Source of the DNA: Vitrella brassicaformis
Taxonomy: Eukaryota > Sar > Vitrellaceae
Direction of reading: 5' to 3'
Assembly: GCA_001179505.1 (NCBI GenBank)
Contig: CDMY01000295.1
Location: forward strand, 1 to 64,000
DNA: 64,000 bases
The notes beneath the pieces were generated by a model, which made no database searches, was not told the DNA's origin, and saw nothing but the letters and a program-made list of their open reading frames with translations. Shown here piece by piece: positions 52,166 to 61,906 of the stretch; positions within the stretch are counted from its first letter, which is position 1, and each line of letters starts with the position of its first letter. A program made the position numbers and the translations under genes.

Positions 52166-52970
52166 AACAGACAGAGATTGGCCCGATAGATTGAAGCGTC
52201 AAGCCAAGGCAAGGCAGCACAGATTCTCACCCGCACGGCTGTCCAGAGTTCTCTCATAAAGTGGGGCCCGAATTGCCGCTCGAGGTGAATGGCGAGGTTG
52301 CAGTTGACCGAGTGGACCACCTGGTTCAGATCAGCCTCCAACACAAACTTGTCAGCCGTCAACGTACTGATCACACACACGCACGCACGCACGCACGCAC
52401 ACAGAGAGATGTTCCTCTTGCTGCGTGTGCCTGCTCTCGCTCTGTGACGGACCTGAAGTCATAGTCCGGGAAGGACTGATTGAGAGTGCTGATGAGATTG
52501 ACCAGCACCTCCTTGACATGCGACGGGTCCGAGTGCACCGTCAGCTTCGGCGACGACGACCCAAACTGACCCACGTCCTTCTCCCTCCCCTTCCGCACCA
52601 TCAACAACCCACCTTGACCCACACCGCCTCCAACACCACCGACACCACCACTAACACCAGCACTAACCGCACCACCGGCAGAGGCAGAGGCAGAAGCAGA
52701 AGCACTCCCACTGGCAGCAGTTGGGCTGGCATCACTCCGCCCGCTGATGCTCATGCCGCTGCCCCGCCGGAGCATACTGGTGGGTGAGGACGATGATGCG
52801 TCCGAGGATGAGGACATGCCGCTGCCGACTGTTTCGGACAGCCGCCGCTCCGATGCCGTCTTGGTGCACGAGAAGAGCTCCACCTTGCCGCGGATGACGC
52901 GGTCGCCGACGTCCACGTGACGCATTTGGGCTGACAGGTGCGCCAAGGTCGGGTTCTCCAGGAACTTCAT
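51486..52970 (-). CDS. MAF1: Maf1, repressor of RNA polymerase III
   Basis: Five exons, 52453-52970, 52231-52366, 51954-52111, 51760-51809 and 51486-51664, encode 346 aa. The canonical MKFLENPTLAHLSAQ start, RVIRGKVELFSCTKT, LISTLNQSFPDYDF, FMRELWTAVR, VEVYRFQPDEED and LWSTDYFFVDKSQGRIL identify Maf1 domains A, B and C in order. Maf1 binds RNA polymerase III and shuts down tRNA and 5S rRNA synthesis under stress, acting in the nucleus when dephosphorylated. A Ser/Ala/Gly-rich insertion (residues ~55-125) separates the N-terminal motif from the core, a place where Maf1 is variable. The acidic C-terminal tail (DDDNDDDDDD) is also typical. The start is ATG at 52970. Confidence 0.95.
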
Positions 52971-53406
52971 CACCGAAGAAGCCTCTCCGAGACCGCTCCC
53001 ACACGAGGGATCGGTCTGTGGTCGAGGAACTCTGCCTCGACTTCACCAGCAGCACCAGCTGCCTCTCCGCGGCTGACAAGGCTGTCTGGCGGTGTGGTAC
53101 TTTCGAAAGTGATGAGGGAAGCAGCGGCTGAGGTCCTGGGAAGCTCGATTGATGCTGTACATGACGCTGGGTGATAAGAAGGCGAACAATATACTCTCTT
53201 CTCTCTATATAGAGAATTGAGCCACTGGGGAGGCCGCGAGGCAGAGGGGAAAAGCGGAAAGGCTGAGAGGCGCCAAAATCTTTGCAAGCTTGTGGATTTT
53301 CTGCGAGCTGAAAACTGCGCGCTTACCGGTGAAGGTGGTGAGGGAAAGAAGCGGTGAAGGTGAATATTCAAAGGAGGGCTTGACCGTCCTCAGCCCAATC
53401 ATCAGC
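52971..53406. promoter_or_regulatory. Divergent region between Maf1 and RAP genes
   Basis: These 436 bp separate two divergent starts. A short T/A-rich stretch (TCTCTATATAGAGA, about 53200-53213) forms a perfect palindrome and could contain a TATA-like element for either gene. Confidence 0.45.
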
Positions 53407-55010
53407 ATGAAGAGAGGCCTCCGACATCTCGGATCTCATGTCGGATCTGCGCTGTGGTCCACGCCACTCCAGGCGAGGACGGCCGCCAGCTCCCTCGTGA
53501 CCGCCGGCCACCGAAGATGCGTTTCCATGAGTCGAGATGACAGCCGGCAGACCAGGGACTTCAGCAGCAATGCCGCCATGGCCAACCCAGCTGCTGCTGC
53601 GACAGATCCGAGCTCAACACCTGACCACCCAGCGATGCCGGCGAGTACCTATGGCTACAGCGCTGAGCAGCCCGACAGCTTCCCCATGGACGCATACGAG
53701 CCCGACACCTCACCCCCGTCCCCTCCCCACAACGGGTGGTCGCCTACCTCGCAGAACGGGCTGGCAGAGGATTACCCGTACCAGCAAGATATGAGCCCCC
53801 CCGCTGCCACCTCTGCCGACTCCTTCCACGACTCCGACACGGCATTCCCCGAGTCACAGCCCTTCGACCCTTATGAGTACGACAAAACCGGGATGTTCCC
53901 GCAGTACCGGCCTGCAGCAGTTGATCCAGAGAAGCTGCGAGCACGGAAAGGCGCGTCAGAGGTCATGAGTCGGCTGGAGGAGGACGCGAGGGCTCTGGGC
54001 GATGACGCCGGGCCGGGCAGCGATGCGGCACAGGGGTTCCTGGAGCGGCTGCTGGAGGCGTATGACGGTCACGGTGAGGAGTTCCGTGTGGACGACTATG
54101 TGAGGATGCTGCGGCTGATGGTGAGGTTCTCGTATGGTGCTGAGAACAGGGACAGCCGGTTCAACCGGGCCATCGAGGACGCCATGCGGATCAACGACAT
54201 TGCCACCATGGAAGAGGTGACAAACAACTGAGCTGAGGGGCAGGGCAGGACAGGGCACCACAGGCAGCGCAGCAGAGAAATATAATGTCTATATGTGTCA
54301 CTCTCCCTGCCCGTGTATGTGTCTGTTTGTTTAGGGTGTTGCATTGATGGAGTCGTATTCGAGCCTCTCCCTCCGCACCCCCCTCCGCGGCACCGCAGGA
54401 GTGCTCATGCGGTACACACACACACACACACACACGCAATGCACGTAGCCATGGCCATTTCTTTCTGCGTCTGTCTGGTGTCATGTCAGGCACCTTGAGG
54501 GCCAGAGCCCCCCCAGCGAGGAGCAGCTGAGCCTGGCCATGCATGGGCTGCACCAGCTGGGCAAGGGCATGATATTCCACGGGGGCCTGTTCGACCTGGG
54601 GGCGCAGTACATTGAGCAGATGAGTGCCGCCAGCGCCAGTCTGTATGCCTATGAGGGCGGCAGGCATGGACTGAGGTGCAAACACCTCATGGGTGAGCGG
54701 AGCGACTCAAAGGGTAGATGGGATGGATAGGGTAGACAGAAAGATGGGATGGATGCTGATTGATTCGTGGCTCGCTGGTCTGGCTGGTGAGTTCAGATCA
54801 TGCGTTGCCATACGTGATAGCCAAGGTGCCGCAGATGACGCTCGACGAGGTCATGCAGGCCGCCCAGGGATTCATCCGCTTCTGCAGAGACTGGATGACC
54901 TTCTTCGAAACAGCACTGCCTATCGTCAACGAGCAGGTACGCTGCCCATCTACGTACCCATCCACCACACGACACACCGCCATGAATGCCTTCTTCGGCC
55001 TTTCTTCTGG

Positions 55011-55049
<39 letters not shown>

Positions 55050-57514
55050 TCAGCTGGGCGAGTTGTCGGTTCCGCAGCTGCAGCTGGTTCTGCGGTTCTG
55101 CAAGGAGTTCCGCGGGCACGAGGACTTCACGGCCCTGCAGGAGGCGGCTGCAATGCTGCTGTCCAGCCGCCACCTGGCCGACATGTCGCTGCAGGAGGCC
55201 GCCAGGTGCTGCACCTACCTCGAGTGGCACCCCAAGGCTCGCCCGGGGACACGCAAGCTCGTCATCGGCATACACGCCAAACTCATGGACAAAAAGGTCT
55301 GTCTGGTCAGGCACGAGGGAAGATGAGATGGACGGCGGCACAGGAAGGGTGTGGGTGTGGGTGTGTGGTGTGTAGGATGACCTGTCGTCGTTGAGTGTGC
55401 TGGATGCGGTGGATGTGCTGGATTGTTTCGGAACGTGGCTGCTGCGGTCGGTGCTGCACCAGAAACTGGGGGACATTCTGGTGGAGAGAATCGCCGAGGT
55501 CAGTGAGTGGCACCCACACACACATCAACCCAGCACACGATGAGTAGGTATCCTGTGTATATATGGGTGTGGGTGTGAGTGCAGGTGCGCTATTCGCCCA
55601 ACATCGGCCTGTGGCTGATAGCCCTCGACAACTTCGCCAAGGCCGACTGGTTCCACGGCGGATATGTCACCGAGGCAATCAGCATCGCAAGGGTGAGTCG
55701 AGTCATCTCTGCACACCCACATCCACACCCACAGTCCTCCCTCCAACACAACACACGGACCAAAGTGATGTCGTGTGGTGTGGTGTGTCGGTCTCGTCTA
55801 TCCATCTGTGTGTAGGACGGCTACATGTTGGACCGGCTGTCGTACTTCCAGCAGTGTCGCTTCATCAACTGCCTCGCCAGGCTCAACTACTATGAATACG
55901 ATGTCTACCAGGTCTGTTGCTGCACACACACATGCCATCCCTCTGTGGCAGGCACCTGCACACCTGGGTATGGTGTTGGTGTGTGCAGAGCATGTCGGAG
56001 CGGCTGATAGGCGACCTGCCTCTGCTCAAGACGGTGGGGGAGCTGTCAGCGGTGGTGTGGGCCTTCTCCAAGGCCAACCACGTCCACACGCCCTTCTTCG
56101 ACGCCGCCTACAGCAACCTCCTCAACATGATGCACCAGCAGTCCATGAGGATGGAAACGTACTGAGCTGACACACACACGCACCCACCCAACACACAGAA
56201 CGAACACGCTGGCTGGACTTGTTGACTCCTTGTGCGATTCCTTCCCTTCATTCAGCAACAGCACGGCCAACGCCTTGGTGAGCCTGGCGTGGAGCTTCAC
56301 CGTGGCTGGCTACCACACGACTGAGTACTTCTCGAGCATTCTCGACTACGCCTTCTACAACAAGTGAGGGAGCCCATCTCACCTCAGCTAGCTGACTTGA
56401 CGGGAAACACTGTCGCCATTGTGGGTGGTGGTGTGTGTTGTGTGGCGTCTGAAGGGATCCCCATGCAAAGATGGGCTTCAAGCGACTGCAGCAAGTCGCC
56501 GATGTCTGCCTACTTGAGGTGAGTGGATGGATGGATGTCCGCAGACACAGGCAGGCACACTTGGTGCGCGTGTGTGCACCAAATGCAGATCCCTGACGAG
56601 GTTGAGAAGTGTGAGTCCAGGGACATCATCAAAGCCATACACACGTCGCCACTCGTCAGACAACTCAGGTGGGTCGGTCGGTGGCGGTGGGTGGGTGCGA
56701 TCCATCCACAAATCCATCCATCAAGCCAAGCGACAGCAGCCAGTGTCCATCTCGATGTCTGTACTGCACCGCATTCGTTTCACTGCAGGGACATTCCTCT
56801 CAACATGAGGCAGGGCATGTCCGACAAGGCATACAAATACCGCGGCAAAGCCATCGAAGAAATATCAGGTACCCCTCCCCTCCCTCCCCCCACCGCCCCC
56901 CATGCATTGGATGCATCACCACATCACCCTCTCCATCCCTCCTTGGCTGCTCTGCTTGTAGCGTGTTTATCTGAGCTGGGCATCGCCCACCAGATCGGCC
57001 TGGAGCCCGACCCCTCCTGCCCATACCTCATCGACGTGGCCGTGACGGGCCACACACGGGCGGCGCTGATCGTGGCTGGGCTGGACAGGGCCATGCGCAC
57101 CGCTGATGTCGGCACAGAGGGACAGCCAGGTGAGAAGGAGTGTGAGGGGAATGACATGAGCCTTTCTGGACGACAGGAATTGCTGTCTTTGTGTGTGTGT
57201 GTGTGTGTGTTGACTGTGTCCCTCCTTGTGTCGTGGGCAGGGTTGTTCAACCACACTGACACAGGGCTGATCAACATGATGAGGCGCTCATTCCAGAGAC
57301 GAGGATGGACGGTCAAACAGACAACCACACACCCAGACAGACAACCACGAGGCCACACGCAGGCACAGCGACGGGTGGCTCTGTCTTGGTGCGTGCCGTG
57401 CAGGTTGGCGTGATAACTCAGACGCAGTGGCGCGGCAACAAGGCGGACCGCCGCGAGCAGCTGCTGGACATTCTCACCGACATGGGCGTTGAGGTGCCCT
57501 TCCTGCAGTACTGA
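53407..57514 (+). CDS. RAP-domain organellar RNA-binding protein
   Basis: Sixteen exons encode 883 aa: 53407-54216, 54335-54411, 54490-54692, 54797-54936, 55054-55296, 55376-55498, 55585-55692, 55816-55911, 55989-56158, 56256-56363, 56455-56518, 56589-56668, 56789-56868, 56962-57129, 57241-57311, 57404-57514. The N-terminus (MKRGLRHLGSHVGSALWS) looks like a mitochondrial presequence. A disordered Pro/Ser-rich stretch precedes a long array of helical pairs (~300-760) of the heptatricopeptide/FASTK style (LGELSVPQLQLVLRFCKEF, TVGELSAVVWAFSKANHVH). The C-terminal ~110 residues match a RAP domain (YLIDVAVTG, GLINMMRRSFQRRGWT, QTQWRGNKADRREQLLDIL). Such proteins process organelle RNA, including fragmented mitochondrial rRNA in apicomplexans. 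The large first exon appears to end in a stop only if its intron is ignored. Confidence 0.88.
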
Positions 57515-57971
57515 ATCGAGAACTGAGTGGGTGTGAGTGTGTGTGAGGGAGAGGGAGGGAGAGGCGGTAAGGCCTCACCTTGTTTGCTTTTAATATTGCA
57601 TCGACTGACTGCCTGTGTGTGTGTGCGTGTGGGCGAGGGCATGCAAGCCTGCATCAGCCCCGCCGCCCTGCTTTGTGACGTCGACACTCGGACACGATTG
57701 ACTGCAGTGAAAGAATCCATGCCTTCATTCATCGTGAATCGGTCAGCACAGCACGTGACGTCCTCGAGAGAAACAGACTACATCTCGCTGAACCAGTCTC
57801 TTCCATATAGTTAACTGACGTGCAGTGTGCATTGTCTGCAAAAAAGTCATTCATGCACACCGTCAATGCAGGATAAAAAGTCTGCGACTGACTCACTCGC
57901 AGGCCAGCCAGCCATACACACCCGTCTGATGCCGCCTGTCCCCCTCCTCCCCGGCCATTTCTCCGCCTCAC
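57515..57971. other. Intergenic region between convergent genes
   Basis: Nothing coding is seen. It holds the 3' ends of the RAP gene and the ankyrin-like gene. Confidence 0.6.
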
Positions 57972-59807
57972 TCATTCAATGCCCAGCGGGACGAGCAGCC
58001 GTGTCCTGGACAGGCGCCCGAGCTGCTGCCACTCAAACTGGCAGTCGTCGTTACCGAGGTGCTCGTTGAAGCCCTTCTGGACGCCCTCCACGCCGTGATG
58101 GGCCGCCTCGTCCATTCGAGCCTTGTGAACCACCTCACGCACACCGAGCTGCCGGGGCCGCACCCCACTGCCACGAATGGCGAAGCACTGCAGCGGCGGC
58201 ACGGTCACCTTGACGCTTTTGTTGCCCTGCTGCTCATATCTCGTCCCGCCCACCACCTCCCTGTTGCTGCTCGTCTGTGTGGCCGCCGATTTGACAAAGT
58301 GGTCGACAGCCGCCTTGACGCGACGTCTCAGCTGGGTGTCGCCGATGAGGTACTCGTCAGTGGCAGCGGGAGCAGCCGATGGCTCGTACAGGAAGGCCCC
58401 GATCTTCCATGCGATGCCCTCGGCCTCGTGTGGTCCGAATGCCATGTTGGATGGGGAGGGATGGGGGTGGGCGCCGTCGTGGTGGGGGGCCAGGGGCAGC
58501 AGACGGGCGAGGAGCATCGAGTAGTCGCGCTGGGGGGCGAGGGCGGCGTTGATGGCCGACATGGTGGCATTGGGCAGCTCGCTGAGCACCGTGCCGTACT
58601 CAGCCAGCACCAGCTGACGCTGACGGCGCTGCCTCTCGTTTGCCGTGGGCAGGCGAGTGATGTCTGCGCCGGTCCGCAGCAGCGTCCGGATGGTGGCCTT
58701 GATACTGGGAATGAAGGTTGCTTGATCCCGCTCTCGAGTTTCTCGGTCCAGTTCTTCGTCGTGCAGCCCCTCCACCGTGACGTGCTGCACCAGGCTCCGA
58801 CTGGCCGTGTCGACCCGATCGGCAGCCATGGCGAGGGGCGTCGCGTCGGGCCAAAGGGCTTGAGGGTGAGCTGGTGTCCGTATGTCGATGTCGCCGGCTG
58901 GGAGGCGGCGGCAGAGATAGTCAGCCGAGCAAGGCGACCCCATGAACACTGCGTCGTGCAGTAGCGTCCATTCGATGTTGCGAGTGACCCTGATGCTCGC
59001 CCCGTTCTCGACGACAAGGTCTAGGTAAGCGTCGATGAAGCCTTGAGAGAAGCATCCTCGCTCCTCCATGGCCGCCCGCTGCACCAGGTTGCCGCCCAGT
59101 GCTTGGTCCTCCTCCGTCGCCAGAGTGCTGTCCTGCTGAATGAGGCGCCGATACATGGCCAGCAGGGAGTGCTCGTAGTCAGAGGGAGCGCTTTTGCCGA
59201 ACCAGTCTGAGCGAGGCAGCTCCACCACCATCATGTCTTGCAGGTTGGCCTGATGCTGCATCAGCAGGTCAAATGCCGCCTCGTTGCCGGCCAAGATCGC
59301 CACACGGATGGGCATCGTCGGCTGGTCGTCATCCGAGTACCCCACGTTGACGTCTGCGCCTCCATCGAGCAGTGCGGTCATGATGTCACGCTCGAGCTGC
59401 GGCGACGACCACTGCGGAAGGACAACCGGACGTTCGAGCATAACTCCGTCCTCCTCGTCGAACATCATCCCGCCTTCCTCGTCGTCTTCATCTTCGATGG
59501 GTCGCGGTGCCCAGACCGATCCCCAGATGGATGGCATGCAGCTGCCACTCTTGTTGTCGATGACAAGGGAGAGCAGCGGGTAAAAGATGTGCTCCCGGTC
59601 CTCCGGGTTAGGGTCCTCCACTGAGCGCCGTAGCCGAAATGAGGACTGGACGCCCGGATCTGCTCCCCGCTGGATGAGCTCCGTCACCTCCTCAGGGCTG
59701 TTGAAAGTGCGGCGGATGACGCCTTGGGCCAGCTGTCGGCTGAAATCACCGTATACGAGCTCGTCATCGAACTCGATGTCGACTTCATCCAGCTGCCTCC
59801 AGGCCAT
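57972..59807 (-). CDS. Ankyrin-like repeat protein (copy 2 of a pair)
   Basis: A single exon of 611 aa, the intronless counterpart of 183-2089 and exactly the same length. Ankyrin-like pieces (LIQRGADPG, LLDGGADVNVG, LLRTGADIT) occur in matching positions. The N-terminal halves are only moderately similar. Two blocks (58425-58560 and 58185-58285) are nearly identical in DNA to 1530-1675 and 1815-1912 of copy 1. It probably binds proteins; function unknown. Its start lies 99 bp downstream of the XTBD-like gene stop on the same strand. The opposite-strand frame at 58059-58964 is a shadow. Confidence 0.88.
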   Translation of the reverse strand: MAWRQLDEVDIEFDDELVYGDFSRQLAQGVIRRTFNSPEEVTELIQRGADPGVQSSFRLRRSVEDPNPEDREHIFYPLLSLVIDNKSGSCMPSIWGSVWAPRPIEDEDDEEGGMMFDEEDGVMLERPVVLPQWSSPQLERDIMTALLDGGADVNVGYSDDDQPTMPIRVAILAGNEAAFDLLMQHQANLQDMMVVELPRSDWFGKSAPSDYEHSLLAMYRRLIQQDSTLATEEDQALGGNLVQRAAMEERGCFSQGFIDAYLDLVVENGASIRVTRNIEWTLLHDAVFMGSPCSADYLCRRLPAGDIDIRTPAHPQALWPDATPLAMAADRVDTASRSLVQHVTVEGLHDEELDRETRERDQATFIPSIKATIRTLLRTGADITRLPTANERQRRQRQLVLAEYGTVLSELPNATMSAINAALAPQRDYSMLLARLLPLAPHHDGAHPHPSPSNMAFGPHEAEGIAWKIGAFLYEPSAAPAATDEYLIGDTQLRRRVKAAVDHFVKSAATQTSSNREVVGGTRYEQQGNKSVKVTVPPLQCFAIRGSGVRPRQLGVREVVHKARMDEAAHHGVEGVQKGFNEHLGNDDCQFEWQQLGRLSRTRLLVPLGIE

Positions 59808-59906
59808 TCCTGCAGATGGATGTGAGGAACCAAAATCATGACATGCTCATTCTTGACGCGTGCCTTGCTCTCTGCTCATCTCACCTGAGTGATCTCCCTC
59901 TCTCTC

Positions 59907-60146
59907 TCAGGCGCTGTCGGGGTCGAATCGTCTGATGTCGGTCATGATGCCGGCGTCGTACTGGCAGTCGAGGTACTTGACGTTGTAGAAGGTGGCCGAG
60001 AGGACCGCCAGCCGGTCCTTCTCGCGGATCTCCTTGATGGCCGCCTGCAGGAACCGGAGCCGCTTCTGCCACTGCTTGGTGCTCTCCCACTCGCTACGCT
60101 GACCCAACGTCGAAAACACCTCCGCCTCAAAACTTGTCGATGTCAT
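59907..60146 (-). CDS. XTBD (XRN2-binding)-like miniprotein
   Basis: A single exon of 79 aa without a signal peptide or membrane segment. The pattern EWESTKQWQKRLRFL, then DRLAVLSATFYNVKYLDCQYD and GIMTDIRRF, follows the XTBD fold. In animals such proteins (CDKN2AIPNL, NKRF, PAXT-1) bind and stabilise the nuclear 5'-3' exonuclease XRN2. The size suits a stand-alone XTBD. The call rests on pattern memory over a short sequence, so a different small helical protein is possible. It is divergent (201 bp) from the F-box-like gene at 60348. Confidence 0.6.
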   Translation of the reverse strand: MTSTSFEAEVFSTLGQRSEWESTKQWQKRLRFLQAAIKEIREKDRLAVLSATFYNVKYLDCQYDAGIMTDIRRFDPDSA

Positions 60147-60347
60147 TTCCTTCGCTTGTTGCCTTCATGTTGGACTCATTCTGATCTCCCCTTTTCCTCT
60201 CTCTCCTTTCCTTCGACTGCGAGCTTTTGAACTTGGAGGTCTGCAAGCTTAGCCTCGCAAGAAGGAGGACGCCCGACAGGCTCTCGCTCTCGCCGCTATG
60301 ACCTGCAGGAGGCGACTCTCACCGCATCACTTGCGAAAACGGCAGTG

Positions 60348-61200
60348 ATGCATGTGCCCGGCACACTTTACTTCTTGCTCCCATCCCCTGCCAGCCTCGT
60401 CGTCCTCCCTGCCATCCGCCGCTCTCTCGAGGCACTCGTGATGCGAATCATGCAGTCCTTCACGGACAGCCAAGTGCGGGACGAGCACTACGACAAGATA
60501 GGTGATGCTGATGCCGCTGATGCTGATGGCGTGTCGTTGCCGTGCTCCCATCCTCTGCTAGGCAGCGAGTGTCACGTGGTGCTCAGCTTCCTGCCGACCG
60601 TTGAGGTCCTCCGCATGGCGCCGACCTGCAGGGATCTCTACTCCAAGTGCAGAGGGAGCGAAGCGGCGCCCTCGCATACACACCTCACCATGACGGTACG
60701 TGCACACGGGGGAGGCGTGGGCCACCTGGTGGTGTCTGATTGCCTCTCTCTGCATGCAGGAGCCGTGCTGGCGCAAGGCGGATCTGTCGAGCCAGCTGCC
60801 GCTGATCCGGTGTCTGCGGCACCTGCGAAGCGCCCGGCTGTCCACCACTGCAGTGCCGTGCCCTGATGACCTGCGGCGTGTCACTGAGGCCATCACACCC
60901 TCCCCAGCCGCCGCCGTTTCCCTCGAGCTCATATGCGACAAACGATTCGCCTTCCGGTTCGTCACCGAGCCCGTCAGCCTGTCACCGTCAGTGCGGCGAT
61001 TGCGTCTGGTGCTGTACGGCTGCACTCATACGCCTGGGAGGTTTTTGCCGGCGTTGCTGGAGAGCACCTACCCCTCTCTGGCTGAGATTGACATCCAGAC
61101 GGATAGCCTTTGCCTCACTGACAGCCTTGTGGATGGACATGTGGCGAGTGAAGAGCCCCTGTCGCCGTGTCGAAGGGACCAGTGGTTCGATGTCCGATGA
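60348..61200 (+). CDS. F-box-like protein with LRR-like remainder
   Basis: Two exons, 60348-60695 and 60760-61200, encode 262 aa; the 64-bp intron is GT-AG and phase 0. The start was placed at the ATG at 60348, since the codon at 60345 is GTG. Residues ~75-105 (CHVVLSFLPTVEVLRMAPTCRDLY) fit an F-box, which would link targets to an SCF ubiquitin ligase. The rest has repeated hydrophobic strands (LRHLRSARLSTT, VRRLRLVLYGC, LAEIDIQTDSL) like an irregular LRR. No signal peptide or membrane segment is visible. The C-terminus is short compared with typical F-box/LRR proteins. Confidence 0.7.
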
Positions 61201-61906
61201 GCCACTCGATCATACGGCTGAACTCGTGAGAGGCAGACAGAGAGGAGGGGTTCACTGACCATTCATCAGTGAGTTTGTTGCTGCTTTTGTGCCCGTGCCC
61301 CTGTGTGGTTTTTGAGAGAGAAGGGGAGAGGGGGGGTGAACGCATCAATCAATGCCCTTTCTAATTTATGAGTAGGTTTGTTAGTGTTCGTGCCCACATG
61401 GCCCGGCCCTTTATGCAGGCAGTCATCCGTTCGTGTGTGCGTGGCGACTTGGGTGTGATGCTGCAGAGAGGTGTGTGTGTGTGTGTGTTGAGAACCAAAT
61501 AGATGAGAGTGTTGCACTGTTCAACGAGAGGTCTCCCCTCCCTGCGTTCCTCCGTCACGTAATGAACATACACACAATAATACTTGCGAATGAGTCAGAT
61601 TGTCGATAAAGCCTACTCACACACACACATCCACGCGCAGGCACACAGACAAGCTCACGCACAGTCGCCTGCCGCCATCCATTCGCACACAGCGTGACAA
61701 TGCACGCGAACAGGCTCAGCCAATGCAACGCAGCCGAACACAACACTAGCACACGCGCGACAGATGCATCCGGCTGAGTGGACTGGATGGCTGGATGGCT
61801 ATACAAGTATATATCGCCACGCTACGTAGACTAGCTCAGCTGAGGAGACGCCCGCAATCCAACCGCAGGCCGACACGACACACCACCAGCCTCTGAGCAA
61901 ACCACA
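61201..61906. other. Intergenic region between convergent genes
   Basis: No gene is supported. (GT)n and (CA)n runs lie at about 61470-61490 and 61618-61632. Confidence 0.55.

Noticed and set aside
53290-54231. A free-standing 313-aa gene ending at 54231
   Set aside because: The stop lies in an intron. Splicing at 54216/54335 continues the frame into the RAP-domain protein.
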